DNA of 64,000 nucleotides from Clavibacter sp. VKM Ac-2872. GTDB taxonomy: Bacteria > Actinomycetota > Actinomycetes > Actinomycetales > Microbacteriaceae. Both the position numbers and the translations under genes were made by a program. The stretch covers positions 1-64,000 of the forward strand of contig NZ_JADKRR010000002.1 of the NCBI RefSeq assembly GCF_015351105.1. Reading direction: 5' to 3'. Below are positions 41,281 to 51,572 of this stretch, piece after piece (position 1 is the first letter of the stretch; each line of letters begins with the position of its first letter). The notes under the pieces were generated by a model. That model was given only the letters and a program-made list of their open reading frames with translations, had not been told where the DNA came from and searched no databases.

Positions 41281-41661
41281 CTACTCGAGGACCCCGTCGG
41301 CGACGATCCCGTCCACGTCGATGCACGTGAACGAGATGGACCAGCTGTCTCCGTCGCTCAGGCGGAACGCGCCCGTGAGGTCTACCTCGGAGGGCCATCG
41401 GAAGATCCAGTCGACGACGCCGGTGAGCGGCTCGCCGCCTCCGCTCATCACGCGTTCCGCGACGACACGATGCCCTCGACCGTCCTCCAGCGATGGCAGC
41501 ACCGCGTAGGACGTCGAGCGCTCCGTCGCGTGAGGGCCCACCGGAGCCGTGGGCGTCTCGGCGCGGATGCACAGCCACGCCCCCGGTCGGACATCCAGGG
41601 TCCGTAACCTCACAGCGTGAGTGCCGCTCGTCCTCCTGATGATGCAGAACACGCTGCTCAT
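41281..41661 (-). CDS. Hypothetical protein of unknown function
   Basis: A 126-residue frame I do not recognise. It has no signal peptide or membrane helix. The composition is ordinary and soluble, with beta-rich phrases such as GAWLCIRAETP and DSWSISFTCIDVDG, which could suit a small single-domain sandwich. It ends convergently one base from the coaA stop. The ATG at 41661 lacks both a ribosome-binding site and a TANNNT hexamer at the usual spacing. Base composition is slightly less GC-biased than neighbours. It could be a lineage-specific gene or a chance frame. Confidence 0.45.
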   Translation of the reverse strand: MSSVFCIIRRTSGTHAVRLRTLDVRPGAWLCIRAETPTAPVGPHATERSTSYAVLPSLEDGRGHRVVAERVMSGGGEPLTGVVDWIFRWPSEVDLTGAFRLSDGDSWSISFTCIDVDGIVADGVLE

Positions 41662-41735
41662 GGTGGAGGAGGCCGGGATGCCCCGACGATCACCTCCACA
41701 GCGACTCCTGAAGGGAGCACCCTGGCGCGGGCCGG

Positions 41736-43085
41736 CTAGATGGCGAGGCGCTCCGTCACGAGAGCGGCGAGCTCCTGGGCGTGACGCTCGGCGGTCGCCT
41801 GGTCGGCGGCCTCCACCATCACGCGGATCATCGGCTCGGTGCCCGAGGCGCGCATGAGGATCCGGCCCGTGTCGCCGAGCTCGGCCTCGGCGCGCGCGAC
41901 GGCCGCGTTCAGCTCCGCGTCGTCGCCCACGCGCTCGCGGTCGACGCCGCGCACGTTGATCATCACCTGCGGGTAGACGGTCATCACCGCGGCGAGCTCG
42001 TGCAGGCTCTTGCCGGTCGCCGCCATCTCGCCGAGCAGCTGGATGCCCGTGAGGATCCCGTCGCCGGTCGTCGCGTGCTCCGCGATGACGAGGTGCCCGG
42101 ACTGCTCGCCGCCGAGGGAGTAGCCGCCCTCGTTCATGGCCTCGAGCACGTAGCGGTCGCCGACACGCGTCTGCAGCACCGTGACGTCGTTCTCGGCCAT
42201 CGCGATGCGCAGGCCGAGGTTGCTCATGACGGTCGCCACGAGCGTCCGCTCCGCCAGCAGGCCGCGGCGGGCCATGGAGAGCGCGAGGACGGCCATGATC
42301 TGGTCGCCGTCGATGATCGCGCCCGTGTGGTCGACCGCGAGGCAGCGGTCGGCGTCGCCGTCGTGCGCGATGCCGACGTCGGCGCCGTGCTGGAGGACGG
42401 CCTCGGCCAGCAGGTCGAGGTGCGTGGATCCGACGCGGTCGTTGATGTTCATGCCGTCGGGGTCGTTGCCGATGACCGTGACGCGCGCGCCCGCATCGGT
42501 GAAGACCTCGGGGCTGATGCCCGCGGCGGCGCCGTGCGCGCAGTCGAGGACCACGTGGATCCCGTCGAGCCGGTGCTGCAGCGTGCCGAGCAGGTGGAGG
42601 ACGTAGCGGTCCTCGGCGTCGGCGAAGCGGCGGATGCGGCCGACGTCCGCCCCCGTGGGGAGCAGGACGGGCAGGCTCAGCTGCGCCTCGATGCGGTCCT
42701 CGAGCTCGTCGGCGAGCTTCCGTCCGCCCGCGGCGAAGAACTTGATCCCGTTGTCGGGAGCGGGGTTGTGCGACGCGGAGATCATCACGCCGAAGTCGGC
42801 GTCGAAGTCCGCGATGAGGTACGCCGTGGCCGGCGTCGGGATGACCCCGGCGTCGAACACGTCGACGCCGGAGCTCGCGAGGCCGGCGGCCACGGCCGCC
42901 GCGATGAACTCGCCGGACACCCGGGGATCCCGGGCGACGACCGCGACGGGTCGTCGTCCGGCATCCCGGGCACCCTGGCCGAGCACATGCGCGGCGGCCT
43001 GGGCGAGGCGCAGGGCGAGGTCCGCGGTGATGGTCTCGCCGTTGGCGAGTCCGCGGACGCCGTCCGTGCCGAAGAGCCGGGGCAT
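41736..43085 (-). CDS. glmM: Phosphoglucosamine mutase
   Basis: Converts glucosamine-6-phosphate to glucosamine-1-phosphate for UDP-GlcNAc synthesis. The 449-residue protein has [15 protein letters not shown] at the N-terminus, the phosphoserine loop [13 protein letters not shown], the Mg-binding DGDADRC, the sugar-binding GGEQSGHLV, and the phosphate-binding [15 protein letters not shown] near the C-terminus. It follows rpsI by 23 bases, so rplM-rpsI-glmM probably form one transcript, linking wall precursor supply to ribosome synthesis. Confidence 0.97.
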   Translation of the reverse strand: MPRLFGTDGVRGLANGETITADLALRLAQAAAHVLGQGARDAGRRPVAVVARDPRVSGEFIAAAVAAGLASSGVDVFDAGVIPTPATAYLIADFDADFGVMISASHNPAPDNGIKFFAAGGRKLADELEDRIEAQLSLPVLLPTGADVGRIRRFADAEDRYVLHLLGTLQHRLDGIHVVLDCAHGAAAGISPEVFTDAGARVTVIGNDPDGMNINDRVGSTHLDLLAEAVLQHGADVGIAHDGDADRCLAVDHTGAIIDGDQIMAVLALSMARRGLLAERTLVATVMSNLGLRIAMAENDVTVLQTRVGDRYVLEAMNEGGYSLGGEQSGHLVIAEHATTGDGILTGIQLLGEMAATGKSLHELAAVMTVYPQVMINVRGVDRERVGDDAELNAAVARAEAELGDTGRILMRASGTEPMIRVMVEAADQATAERHAQELAALVTERLAI

Positions 43086-43108
43086 GGCTGCCGGGGTACC
43101 CGAGCGCC

Positions 43109-43594
43109 TTAGCGCTTCGAGAACTGGGGCGCCTTGCGGGCCTTCTTGAGTCCGGCCTTCTTGCGCTCCTTGACGCGCGCGTCGCGGCTGAGGAAGCCGT
43201 TCTTCTTCAGCACGGCGCGGTTGTTCTCCTCGTCGATCTCGTTGAGGGCGCGGGCGATGCCGAGGCGCAGGGCACCGGCCTGGCCGGAGGGGCCACCGCC
43301 GGAGATGCGCGCGACGACGTCGTAGCTGCCGAGGAGGTCGAGCACCTTGAACGGGTCGTTCACGAGCTGCTGGTGCAGCTTGTTGGGGAAGTAGTCCGCG
43401 AACTCACGGCCGTTGACCGTGATCGAGCCGGAGCCGGGGACGAGGCGCACGCGGGCGATGGCCTGCTTGCGTCGTCCGACGGCGCCGCCGGACACGTTGA
43501 GGACCGCGCGGGGGGCCTTGGGGGCCTCCTCGTTCGGGGTCTCGGTCGAGAAGCTCTCGGGAGCCACGTCGAGGGAGTCTGAGATCTGAGCCAC
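43109..43594 (-). CDS. rpsI: 30S ribosomal protein S9
   Basis: The core S9 sequence begins around residue 33 ([24 protein letters not shown]) and ends with the characteristic basic tail [12 protein letters not shown] that reaches the P-site tRNA. In front lies an acidic, Ser/Glu/Pro-rich extension of about 30 residues, common in actinobacterial S9. Length 161. It is the second gene after rplM with a 50-base gap; AGAAGGA precedes the ATG. Confidence 0.97.
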   Translation of the reverse strand: MAQISDSLDVAPESFSTETPNEEAPKAPRAVLNVSGGAVGRRKQAIARVRLVPGSGSITVNGREFADYFPNKLHQQLVNDPFKVLDLLGSYDVVARISGGGPSGQAGALRLGIARALNEIDEENNRAVLKKNGFLSRDARVKERKKAGLKKARKAPQFSKR

Positions 43595-43644
43595 TGGGTT
43601 CGATTCCTTCTGAGGTCTTTGGTCGTCGCTGTCGGCAGCCGGAG

Positions 43645-44091
43645 CTACTGAGCGACCTGGCCGAGGGTGTACGGGGTGGGCTGCTGAGCAGCGTGGGGGT
43701 GCTCGGGGCCCGCGTAGACCTTGAGCTTCTTCAGCTGCGCCGCACCCAGCGAGTTCTTCGGCAGCATGCCGCGGATGGCCTTCTCGACCGCGCGCGTGGG
43801 GTGCTTCTCGAGCATCTCGACGTAGGTGGTGGCCGTGAGGCCGCCCGGGTAGCCGGAGTGGCGGTAGGCCAGCTTCTTCTCGAGCTTCTGGCCCGTGAGC
43901 GCCACCTTCTCGGCGTTGACGATGATCACGAAGTCGCCCATGTCCATGTGGGGGGCGAACGTGGCCTTGTGCTTGCCGCGCAGGAGCGCGGCGGCGTGGC
44001 TGGCGAGACGGCCGAGGACGATGTCCGTGGCGTCGATGACGACCCAGTCGTGCTGGACCTCACTGGCCTTGGGGGAATAGGTGCGCGTCAT
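43645..44091 (-). CDS. rplM: 50S ribosomal protein L13
   Basis: An early-assembly large-subunit protein. The 148-residue product starts [20 protein letters not shown] and has [44 protein letters not shown] and AIRGMLPKN, all signature L13 segments. The ATG at 44091 gives the usual length; the in-frame extension to 44250 is noncoding upstream sequence. First gene of rplM-rpsI-glmM; the 151 bases upstream to the truA stop should hold its promoter. Confidence 0.97.
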   Translation of the reverse strand: MTRTYSPKASEVQHDWVVIDATDIVLGRLASHAAALLRGKHKATFAPHMDMGDFVIIVNAEKVALTGQKLEKKLAYRHSGYPGGLTATTYVEMLEKHPTRAVEKAIRGMLPKNSLGAAQLKKLKVYAGPEHPHAAQQPTPYTLGQVAQ

Positions 44092-44242
44092 TGATCTGAC
44101 TGCCTTCTTTTCGAGGTGAGATGGTCGTGGATCCCGCTCCGTGGGCGTTCTGACGAGAACGCATCCGGTGGAGGGCTCAACCTTGTACGTCGCCGCACGC
44201 AGGCGTGCAGACAACCGGTTCAGAGTACGCGATCCGGGGCGA

Positions 44243-45244
44243 TCAGGCAATCCCGGGCGTGTCGCGGATGCGGGCCAGGTCGCGCACGGCCTCCGCGGCG
44301 CCCTCGATGATCGTGTCCACCTCGTGCGCCGCCCGGCGGTTCCTAGTGATCTCGTTCCGCGCCGCGAGCTCCGCGTCGGGCGGGTAGCCCACCCGCTCGA
44401 GCTCCAGGCCGCGCGCGGGCATCACGGTGAACTCGCTCGTCCGCTCGCGGAGCTCCAGCAGCGCGCGGAGCCGCGCGACGCCGACGCGGCCGGACGCCGC
44501 CGCGACGCACGCGCCGACGAGGGCGCGCACCATGCTGTGGCAGAACGCGTCGGCCCGCACCGTGGCCTCGAGCGCGCCGTCGGCCGCGCGGGTCCAGGTC
44601 ATCTCCTGGAGCGTGCGGATGGTCGAGGCCCCCTCGCGCGGCTTGCAGTAGGCGGCGAAGTCGTGGAGCCCGAGGAGGGCGCCCGCCGCCTCCTGCAGCA
44701 CGGACGCGTCGAGGGCGACCGGGATCTCGACGGTGCGGTGGCGCTGCAGGGGGTCGCGGGGGCCGGCGGCGTCGGAGATCCGGTAGCGGTACGCGCGCCA
44801 CGTCGCGGAGAACCGGGCGTCGAACCCGTCGGGCGCCGGGGCGCAGGCGAGCACGACGACGTCGGACCTCGCGCCGAGCACGCCGTTCATCCGGCGCGCG
44901 AGGGCCGCGGCGGCGCGGTCGGCGGAGGGGACGTGCGGCCCCTCCCCCGCAGCGCCCGCGGCCCGGCCCCGCGGCGGCCGGTCGAGGGACGCGATCTGCG
45001 CATCCGAGAGGTCGAGGTGCGCGACCTGGCCGGTCGCGTGCACGCCCGCGTCGGTCCGCCCGGCGACGACGAGCGTCGGCGCCGGCGGCGTCCGCGCGAG
45101 CAGCTGCGCGAGCGCGTCCTCGAGCGCGCCCTGCACGGTGCGGAGCCCGGGCTGCTTCGCCCAGCCGGCGAACCCCGTGCCGTCGTACGCGATGTCGAGG
45201 CGGAGGCGCGTGCTGGCGTCCCCCGCTCCGGCATCCGCGCTCAT
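44243..45244 (-). CDS. truA: tRNA pseudouridine(38-40) synthase TruA
   Basis: Isomerises uridines 38-40 in tRNA anticodon arms. The 333-residue protein has [26 protein letters not shown] at the start, catalytic Asp in [35 protein letters not shown] and the C-terminal [20 protein letters not shown]. It is somewhat long because of a roughly 20-residue insertion ([22 protein letters not shown]) after the catalytic region and a C-terminal extension. Its ATG overlaps the stop of the upstream acetyltransferase (ATGA). Confidence 0.95.
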   Translation of the reverse strand: MSADAGAGDASTRLRLDIAYDGTGFAGWAKQPGLRTVQGALEDALAQLLARTPPAPTLVVAGRTDAGVHATGQVAHLDLSDAQIASLDRPPRGRAAGAAGEGPHVPSADRAAAALARRMNGVLGARSDVVVLACAPAPDGFDARFSATWRAYRYRISDAAGPRDPLQRHRTVEIPVALDASVLQEAAGALLGLHDFAAYCKPREGASTIRTLQEMTWTRAADGALEATVRADAFCHSMVRALVGACVAAASGRVGVARLRALLELRERTSEFTVMPARGLELERVGYPPDAELAARNEITRNRRAAHEVDTIIEGAAEAVRDLARIRDTPGIA

Positions 45245-46329
45245 CGGGCGGCGGATCCCCGGGGCGGCGTCATGCCGACCTCGCGCTCGTACACGGCCGA
45301 GCGGCTCGCCTGCGTGAAGCCGAGGTGCTCGTACAGGCCGAGCGCGCCCGTCGGGCTGTCGGAGTCGACGTCGAGCACGGCGCGCTGGACGCCCTCCGCG
45401 CGGAAGCCCGCGAGGGCCGCGGAGAGGATCGCCTGGGCGAGCCCGCGGCCGCGGAACTCCCGGCGCACCCCGACGAGGGCGACGTACGCGGAGCTGTAGC
45501 CCGCCGCCTCCCAGTTCTCCGGCGTGACCTCGGCCATCGCGAAGCCCGCGACGACGGCGTCGTCCCCCTCGCCCGCCACGGCGATCACGGAGAGGTCGTC
45601 GCGCGCGGTCGGCAGCGAGAGGAAGGCCTCCCACCTCTCGACGCTGACGGGCTCGGATCCCCAGTGGTCGCGAAACACCTCGTTCTTGGCGAGGCGCGCC
45701 CGCTCCCACCACTCGCGCGTCACCGGGATCAGCCGGAGGCCGTCGGGCACCGGCACGTCGGGCAGGTCCTGGGCGAGGTCGCGGTGCATCTCGATGAAGT
45801 AGCGGCTCGGGGTGAACCCGCGCGACTCGAGGAGGGCGACATGGCCCGCGGAGTCGACCTGGACGTCGGCGCCCATGCGCGTCGGCACCGGGTCCGTGAT
45901 GTGCGGGGCGGGCTGAGCGACGGCGAGGGACTGCCTGGCGCGCGCGATCTGCCAGTCGAGCAGCCGCCCGCCGATGCCGCGCCGCCGGGCGTCGGGGCGC
46001 ACGGATCCGGACACGTTCGCGCGGACGACGGTCTCGTCGTCCGGCTTGACGACCGCGACGCCCTCGGCCACGAGGCGCCCGTCGGCGTCGACGGCCACGA
46101 CCGTGTCGCGCGCGAGGTCGACGAAGGAGAAGCCCTGCGCCATCTCGATCTCCTCGCGGGTGGCGCGGTGGTCGGGGTGGTCGGCGTCGGCCACGACGCT
46201 CATGTGCTCGACGAGGGCGTCGACGTCGTCCGGGGAGATGGGGCGCCAGGTGATCCCCTCGGGCCCCTCGGGGAGCGGGATCGGCGCGGAGGAGGAGGCG
46301 TCCGGCATGGTCGTGCTGCTGTCGGTCAT
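45241..46329 (-). CDS. Tandem-GNAT N-acetyltransferase, MshD-like
   Basis: A 362-residue protein with two GNAT domains. The first (about 25-155) has VRPDARRRGIGGRLLDWQIAR as its acetyl-CoA loop; the second (about 195-350) has VGVRREFRGRGLAQAILSAALAGF and the C-terminal LYEHLGFTQASRSAVYERE. The layout resembles mycothiol synthase MshD, the last step of mycothiol synthesis, but whether this is MshD or a paralogue cannot be settled by eye. ATG 46329 is exactly six bases after TACCCT. It overlaps truA by four bases. Confidence 0.8.
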   Translation of the reverse strand: MTDSSTTMPDASSSAPIPLPEGPEGITWRPISPDDVDALVEHMSVVADADHPDHRATREEIEMAQGFSFVDLARDTVVAVDADGRLVAEGVAVVKPDDETVVRANVSGSVRPDARRRGIGGRLLDWQIARARQSLAVAQPAPHITDPVPTRMGADVQVDSAGHVALLESRGFTPSRYFIEMHRDLAQDLPDVPVPDGLRLIPVTREWWERARLAKNEVFRDHWGSEPVSVERWEAFLSLPTARDDLSVIAVAGEGDDAVVAGFAMAEVTPENWEAAGYSSAYVALVGVRREFRGRGLAQAILSAALAGFRAEGVQRAVLDVDSDSPTGALGLYEHLGFTQASRSAVYEREVGMTPPRGSAAR

Positions 46330-46335
46330 CCGTCC

Positions 46336-46341
46336 AGGGTA
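46336..46341 (-). promoter_or_regulatory. -10 hexamer for the leaderless acetyltransferase-truA operon
   Basis: TACCCT on the minus strand with exactly six bases before the ATG. Because a terminator for rplQ lies just upstream (46381-46417), this is the most likely promoter for the two genes. Confidence 0.5.
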
Positions 46342-46380
46342 CCGGGGCCGTGCGCACGGGCGCCGGGATGCCCGGACGCG

Positions 46381-46417
46381 CGAGAGCCCCCGACGCGCAG
46401 CGCGACGGGGGCTCTCG
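46381..46417 (-). terminator. terminator hairpin after rplQ
   Basis: A 12-bp stem (46381-46392 with 46406-46417) with a further inner CGCG pairing, starting 14 bases beyond the rplQ stop. Confidence 0.8.
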
Positions 46418-46430
46418 GGGTGGTGCGGTG

Positions 46431-46994
46431 CTACTTGTCGGACTTCTCCGCGGCGTCGGCCTCGACCTCGGCGGCGGCCTCGTCGGTCGCCTCCGCGGGG
46501 GTCGCGTCGGTGTGCTCGACGGCGTCGGTCTCCTCGACGGGGACCTCCGCTTCCTCCGCGGGCGCCTCGGCGACCGGGGCCGCGGCGGCCGGGGCCGTCG
46601 TGGTGGAGGTGCGCGAGGAACGGACCTTCGGGGTCACGGGCTCGAGCACGAGCTCGATCTGCACCATGGGGGCGTTGTCGCCCTTGCGGAAGCCGAGCTT
46701 CGTGATGCGGGTGTAGCCGCCGTCGCGCTCGGCGACGAGGGGCGCGATCTCCGTGAAGAGCTCGTGCACGACGCTCTTCGAGGGGATGATCCCCATGACG
46801 CGGCGGCGGGCGTGAAGGTCTCCGCGCTTGGCGAACGTCACGAGGCGCTCCGCGACGGGACGCAGGCGCTTGGCCTTCGTCTCGGTCGTCTTGATGGACT
46901 TGTGCTCGAAGAGGCTCTGGGCCAGGTTCGCGAGCATGAGGCGCTCGTGCGCCGGGCCGCCTCCGAGGCGGGGACCCTTGGTGGGCTTGGGCAT
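46431..46994 (-). CDS. rplQ: 50S ribosomal protein L17
   Basis: The L17 core (residues 1 to about 118) starts [19 protein letters not shown] and includes [25 protein letters not shown] and the later [17 protein letters not shown]. It is followed by an acidic Ala/Glu/Thr/Val-rich tail of almost 70 residues, a common actinobacterial addition of unknown role. Length 187. Last gene of the infA-rplQ cluster. Confidence 0.97.
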   Translation of the reverse strand: MPKPTKGPRLGGGPAHERLMLANLAQSLFEHKSIKTTETKAKRLRPVAERLVTFAKRGDLHARRRVMGIIPSKSVVHELFTEIAPLVAERDGGYTRITKLGFRKGDNAPMVQIELVLEPVTPKVRSSRTSTTTAPAAAAPVAEAPAEEAEVPVEETDAVEHTDATPAEATDEAAAEVEADAAEKSDK

Positions 46995-47046
46995 GGTCTT
47001 GTCTCCGTAAGTGTCGAAAGAAGGCGTACGGCCGAGGCCGGACGGA

Positions 47047-48042
47047 TCAGTTGGTGGTGGTCTCGTCCTCGTCGTAGCTGTAGTAGTGCGCGCCGTCGAA
47101 GCCGGGGACGGCGTCCTTCAGCGACAGACCGAGCTCGACCAGCTTGTCCTTGACCTCATCCACCGACTTCTGTCCGAAGTTGCGGATGTTCATGAGCTGC
47201 GTCTCCGAGAGGGCGACGAGCTCGCTGACGTTGTTGATGCCCTCGCGCTTCAGGCAGTTGTACGACCGGACCGAGAGGTCGAGGTCCTCGATGGGCATCG
47301 ACAGCTCGGAGCTGAGGACGGCGTCGACCGGCGCGGGGCCGATCTCGATGCCCTCTGCGGCCGAGTTGAGCTCGCGCGCCAGGCCGAACAGCTCCGTGAG
47401 CGTGCGGCCGGCGGACGCGATCGCGTCGCGCGGCGTGATGGCCGACTTGGTCTCGACGTCGACCACGAGGCGGTCGAAGTCGGTGCGCTCGCCGGCACGG
47501 GTGGCCTCGACGCGGTAGGTGACCTTGAGCACGGGCGAGTAGATCGAGTCGACCGGGATCTGGCCCGCCTCGCTGAACTCGCTGCGGTTCTGGGTCGCCG
47601 AGACGTAGCCGCGGCCGCGCTCGATCGTCAGCTCCAGCTCGAACTTCGCCTTCTCGTTGAGCGTGGCGATGACGAGCTCGGGGTTGTGGATCTCGACGCC
47701 GGCCGGAGCCGAGATGTCGGCGGCCGTGACCTGGCCCGCACCCTGCTTGCGCAGGTACGCGGTGATCGGCTCGTCGTGCTCGCTGGAGACGACGAGGCCC
47801 TTGATGTTGAGGATGATCTCGGTCACGTCCTCCTTCACGCCGGGGACGGTGCTGAACTCGTGCAGCACGCCGTCGATCCGGATGCTGGTGACGGCCGCGC
47901 CGGGGATGGACGAGAGGAGCGTGCGGCGGAGCGAGTTGCCGAGCGTGTAGCCGAAGCCGGGCTCGAGCGGCTCGATGACGAACCGCGAGCGGAACTCCGA
48001 GATGGACTCCTCGGTGAGGGTGGGGCGCTGCGCAATGAGCAC
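47047..48042 (-). CDS. rpoA: DNA-directed RNA polymerase subunit alpha
   Basis: Scaffold for RNA polymerase assembly and, through its C-terminal domain, contact point for UP elements and activators. The 331-residue protein has [33 protein letters not shown] and [16 protein letters not shown] in the N-terminal domain, and the CTD helices ELDLSVRS-like [20 protein letters not shown] and [23 protein letters not shown]. It ends with an acidic tail. The start is GTG at 48042, preceded by AAAGGAAAC; codons upstream to 48138 are not coding. Confidence 0.97.
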   Translation of the reverse strand: MLIAQRPTLTEESISEFRSRFVIEPLEPGFGYTLGNSLRRTLLSSIPGAAVTSIRIDGVLHEFSTVPGVKEDVTEIILNIKGLVVSSEHDEPITAYLRKQGAGQVTAADISAPAGVEIHNPELVIATLNEKAKFELELTIERGRGYVSATQNRSEFSEAGQIPVDSIYSPVLKVTYRVEATRAGERTDFDRLVVDVETKSAITPRDAIASAGRTLTELFGLARELNSAAEGIEIGPAPVDAVLSSELSMPIEDLDLSVRSYNCLKREGINNVSELVALSETQLMNIRNFGQKSVDEVKDKLVELGLSLKDAVPGFDGAHYYSYDEDETTTN

Positions 48043-48203
48043 TGTGTTGTTTCCTTTCGGCGAGGCGTCCGCTATATGACGCCTGCGATGCCCCCCGGGT
48101 GGCGGCCCGGGCGGGTAGTGAATTGGTCGATCGGACACACGGCGGATCGGCCGACGCCGTCCCCTCCTGGTGGAGCGGGACGGCAGCGACCGATCAGCGC
48201 GAG

Positions 48204-48602
48204 CTAGACGCGGCGGCGCTTGGGCGGGCGGCAGCCGTTGTGCGCCTGCGGGGTGACGTCGTTGATCGAGCCCACCTCGAGGCCGGCGGCCTGGAGCGAG
48301 CGGATCGCGGTCTCGCGGCCGGAGCCGGGTCCCTTGACGAACACGTCGACCTTCTTCATGCCGTGCTCCTGCGCCTGGCGGGCGGCCGACTCGGCGGCGA
48401 GCTGCGCGGCGAACGGCGTCGACTTGCGCGAGCCGTTGTAGCCGACGACGCCCGAGGACGCCCAGCTGATGACGGCACCGGTCGGGTCCGTGATCGAGAC
48501 GATGGTGTTGTTGAAGGTGCTCTTGATGTGGGCCTGGCCCACGGCGATGTTCTTCTTGTCCTTGCGGCGCGGCTTGCGAACGGCCGACTTGGGTGCTGCC
48601 AT
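48204..48602 (-). CDS. rpsK: 30S ribosomal protein S11
   Basis: Platform protein of the small subunit. The 132-residue product has a basic N-terminus ([11 protein letters not shown]), [62 protein letters not shown] and the C-terminal [15 protein letters not shown]. Length and all conserved blocks are standard. It lies 44 bases after rpsM and 161 bases before rpoA. Confidence 0.98.
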
Positions 48603-48646
48603 GGAATTCTCCTGTGTCTACGGGTGGCGAGGCGCGGGCCGAGGGC

Positions 48647-49021
48647 CTAGCGCGCCTTCTTCTTGCCGGCTACGGTGCGCTTCGGGCCCTTGCGGGTGCG
48701 AGCGTTGGTCTTCGTGCGCTGCCCGTGGACAGGGAGGCCGCGGCGGTGGCGGATGCCCTCGTAGCTGCCGATCTCGACCTTGCGTCGGATGTCGGCGGCC
48801 ACCTCGCGGCGGAGGTCGCCCTCCACCTTGAAGTTCCCGTCGATGTAGTCGCGGAGGGCGATGAGCTGGTCGTCGCTCAGGTCCTTGACGCGGATGTTCT
48901 TGTCGATGCCGGTGTCCTCGAGGGTCTTGACGCTCGAGGTGCGGCCGACGCCGTAGATGTACGTGAGTGCGATCTCGACGCGCTTGTCGCGCGGGAGGTC
49001 GACGCCTGCTAGACGTGCCAT
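48647..49021 (-). CDS. rpsM: 30S ribosomal protein S13
   Basis: Head protein contacting tRNA and the large subunit. The 124-residue product starts [21 protein letters not shown], followed by [17 protein letters not shown], a [35 protein letters not shown] block and the basic tail [16 protein letters not shown]. Preceded by AGGAGAAG. The 157-base gap from rpmJ is rich in GGTGGT-type repeats. Confidence 0.98.
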   Translation of the reverse strand: MARLAGVDLPRDKRVEIALTYIYGVGRTSSVKTLEDTGIDKNIRVKDLSDDQLIALRDYIDGNFKVEGDLRREVAADIRRKVEIGSYEGIRHRRGLPVHGQRTKTNARTRKGPKRTVAGKKKAR

Positions 49022-49178
49022 TGAGGCTTCTCCTGGTGGTGGATGGAGGTCTGCAGCAGAGCCTGTGCATCGGCCTCCGACCGATGGTGTCCCCCGGATC
49101 CCTCAGGACCCCGGCTTCCGGCGCTGCTGTCGTTCTTCTTCTGGTGGTGCTGGTGGTGGTGCCGTGCGGTCGTGCTGA

Positions 49179-49292
49179 CTAGCCCTGGACCTGCTTGTGG
49201 CGGGGGTTGTCGCAGATGACGCGCACGCGGCCGTTGCGTCGGATGACCTTGCACTTCTCGCAGATCCTCTTGACGCTGGGGTTGACCTTCAT
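49179..49292 (-). CDS. rpmJ: 50S ribosomal protein L36
   Basis: A 37-residue gene: [20 protein letters not shown], then a run ending [12 protein letters not shown]. Cys11, Cys14, Cys27 and His32 make this the zinc-binding (C+) form of L36. AAGGAAGC precedes the ATG. It sits in its usual place between infA and rpsM. Confidence 0.97.
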
Positions 49293-49364
49293 GATGCTTC
49301 CTTGCTTTCGTTCTCGCTGGCCTCGTGCCACCGCGGATGCGGGGCCGTTCCTTGTGCAGCAGGC

Positions 49365-49586
49365 CTACTTGTAGCGGTAGACGATCCGGCCGCGGGTGAG
49401 GTCGTACGGGCTCAGCTCCACGATCACGCGGTCCTCGGGGAGGATGCGGATGTAGTGCTGACGCATCTTGCCCGAGATGTGGGCGAGGACCTTGTGCCCG
49501 TTGCTCAGCTCAACGCGGAACATCGCGTTCGGCAGAGCTTCGACAACTCCGCCTTCGATCTCGATGACGCCGTCTTTCTTGGCCAT
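49365..49586 (-). CDS. infA: Translation initiation factor IF-1
   Basis: A 73-residue OB-fold protein that occupies the ribosomal A site during initiation. It starts [20 protein letters not shown], with [20 protein letters not shown] and [22 protein letters not shown]. It is the first gene of the cluster here; the 204 bases between it and the mtl terminator (49587-49790) must hold the promoter for infA-rpmJ-rpsM-rpsK-rpoA-rplQ, since the rest of the spc operon is about 8 kb away on the far side of mtl. Confidence 0.98.
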
Positions 49587-49790
49587 ATACTCACTGTCGC
49601 TAGAGGTGGTGTCTGCTGTTCGTGCGGATGCGCATCATGGTGAGACGCAGGTGCTCGTGGCACGCCGGGAGGCGGCTGAGCACCAAGGGTCGAGAGTACG
49701 GCATCCCCGGGCGTGTCGCAATTCTCCCCGCGTGTCGCGGGCGGATCCGCGGATCCTGCGCTAGCGGGCGCACGACGCGCCGGACGCACG

Positions 49791-49820
49791 ACGGGCCGGA
49801 CGGTCGCCCGTCCGGCCCGT
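49791..49820 (-). terminator. terminator hairpin after mtlD
   Basis: A 13-bp perfect stem (49791-49803 with 49808-49820) with a TCGC loop, 39 bases beyond the mtlD stop. It separates the mannitol operon from infA. Confidence 0.8.
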
Positions 49821-49859
49821 GCTGGTCGCGTGCCGGTGATGGCACCGCTGGCGCGACGG

Positions 49860-51029
49860 CTACGCGCGGTGGCGCGGGGCGCTGCGGCGGTCGGCCTGGG
49901 CGGCGTCGACGACGGCGACGAGGTCGGGCGTCAGCGGGTGCTGGTCGTCGAGGCCCGTGACGCGGCGCACGAGGTCCGCCGCCGTGTCCGTCGCGAGCAG
50001 GCCCTGCAGCTCGAGCGCCTGCGGGTCGCCCGCGGGATCGAAGCGGAGCGCCTGCCCCATCGCGCGCACGAGCGCCGCGTACGGCAGCCCGCGCTCGGCG
50101 AGCTGCGACGCGGGACCCACGAAGCGCTCCTCGCGGGAGAGCTTGCGCAGCGGCTGGCGGCCGACGCGCTCGACCGTGTCGGCGAGCGCCTGGTTGGCGA
50201 AGCGCGCGAGGTTCTTCTCGCGGTACGCCGCCTGCTCCCCCTCGTCGAGCCCGTGCTTCGCGACGAGCAGCGCGCTCGTCTCCTCGAGCACCTGGCGCAC
50301 CTCGTCGGCGACCTCGGGGATCGCCATCGCGTCCGACTGGCTCACGGCGCCGCGCGCGTAGCCGTGGTAGGCCACGGTCGCGTGGCCCGTGTTCACCGTG
50401 AAGAGCTTCCGCTCGATGTAGGGCGCGAGGTCGTCGACGAACGTGGCGCCCGCGATCTCGGGCACGGCGTCGCCGAACGGCGTGCGCTCCACGACCCACT
50501 CCGAGAAGTCCTCGACGGTCACGTCGAGGCCCGCGGCGGGATCCTGGTTCGGCACGATGCGGTCGACGGCCGTGTTCGCGAACACCGCGCGTCCGAGGGC
50601 GTCGGTCTCGTCGCCGAGCGCCTTCGCGATCTCGTCGCGGAGGGTGTCGGTCGCGTTGATCGCGTTCTCGCACGCCATGACGGCGACGGGGCCGAGGTCG
50701 GCCGAGCGCGCGCGGAGGCCGGCGGCGATCGCGGGGGCGACGAAGCGGAGGATGGCGGGTCCCACCGCGGTCGTCACGACCTCGGCCGTCGCGATCTCCT
50801 GGATGAGCGCCTCGCCGTCGGCCGCGCTGTCGATCGCGCGGAAGCCCGTGACGGTCCAGTCGCGCGCATGCGGGCCGACCTCGGTCACGCGGTAGGAGTC
50901 GGCGGACGCGAGGTGCCCGATGAGCTCGGCGTTGACGTCGGCGAAGACGACCTCGTAGCCGGCCTCGTGCAGGATCAGCCCGACGAAGCCGCGCCCGATG
51001 TTGCCCGCGCCGAAGTGGACGGCCTTCAC
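49860..51029 (-). CDS. mtlD: Mannitol-1-phosphate 5-dehydrogenase
   Basis: Oxidises mannitol-1-phosphate to fructose-6-phosphate with NAD+. The 389-residue protein has the dinucleotide-binding start [36 protein letters not shown], the [13 protein letters not shown] segment, [21 protein letters not shown] and a helical C-terminal domain. It overlaps the EIIA gene by four bases and is the last gene of the operon. Its product enters glycolysis directly. Confidence 0.95.
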   Translation of the reverse strand: MKAVHFGAGNIGRGFVGLILHEAGYEVVFADVNAELIGHLASADSYRVTEVGPHARDWTVTGFRAIDSAADGEALIQEIATAEVVTTAVGPAILRFVAPAIAAGLRARSADLGPVAVMACENAINATDTLRDEIAKALGDETDALGRAVFANTAVDRIVPNQDPAAGLDVTVEDFSEWVVERTPFGDAVPEIAGATFVDDLAPYIERKLFTVNTGHATVAYHGYARGAVSQSDAMAIPEVADEVRQVLEETSALLVAKHGLDEGEQAAYREKNLARFANQALADTVERVGRQPLRKLSREERFVGPASQLAERGLPYAALVRAMGQALRFDPAGDPQALELQGLLATDTAADLVRRVTGLDDQHPLTPDLVAVVDAAQADRRSAPRHRA

Positions 51030-51463
51030 GCCTCGTTCACCTCGGCCAGGAGGGCGTACAGCGCCGCGGCATCGGGGGCGTCGAGGAGCTTCTGCACCTC
51101 GTCGTCGTCGCTGAAGATGATGGCGATCTTGCTGAGGATGTCGAGGTGGCCGTTGTCCTTGCCGGCGATGCCGACCACGAAGCGCACCTCGTTGCCCGCC
51201 CAGTCGATGGGGGCGTCGTAGCGGACGAAGGAGAGGGCGGAGTCGAGGATCGTGTCCTTGCCCTCGTTGGTGCCGTGCGGGATGGCGAGGAGGTTGCCCA
51301 TGTAGGTCGAGACGCTCGTCTCGCGCTCGAGCATGTACCCCTGGTACTCGGGGGTGACGGCGCCCGCGGCGACGAGGATGCCCGCCGCCTCGGCGATGGC
51401 CTCCTCGACGGAGGACGCGGTGCCGCCGACGCGGATCTGGGCGGGTTCGAGGACGTTCGACAT
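51026..51463 (-). CDS. mtlF: PTS mannitol-type EIIA component
   Basis: Accepts phosphate from HPr and passes it to EIIB of MtlA. The 145-residue stand-alone EIIA has the phosphorylatable His63 in [13 protein letters not shown], preceded by [15 protein letters not shown] and followed by [24 protein letters not shown] precedes the ATG. A hairpin lies between it and mtlA upstream; mtlD is coupled downstream. Confidence 0.94.
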   Translation of the reverse strand: MSNVLEPAQIRVGGTASSVEEAIAEAAGILVAAGAVTPEYQGYMLERETSVSTYMGNLLAIPHGTNEGKDTILDSALSFVRYDAPIDWAGNEVRFVVGIAGKDNGHLDILSKIAIIFSDDDEVQKLLDAPDAAALYALLAEVNEA

Positions 51464-51541
51464 GGTGCTCCTGACGTGTGTGCGTGGTGCGGGGGCCGGG
51501 CGCCTTCCAGCATGGCCCAGCCTCCGCGGTGCGGTGGTGCG

Positions 51542-51566
51542 GGGGTCCGCCGCGCGGGCGGACCCC
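51542..51566 (-). terminator. intra-operon hairpin between mtlA and mtlF
   Basis: A 10-bp perfect stem (51542-51551 with 51557-51566) and a GCGCG loop, six bases after the mtlA stop. It may attenuate transcription or protect the mtlA mRNA 3' end, rather than fully terminate. Confidence 0.55.
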
Positions 51567-51572
51567 GGGTGA

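Noticed and set aside
44243-46357. Possible fusion of truA with upstream sequence (704 codons)
   Set aside because: The upstream part is a wrong-frame reading of the tandem-GNAT gene; TruA motifs begin only after the ATG at 45244.
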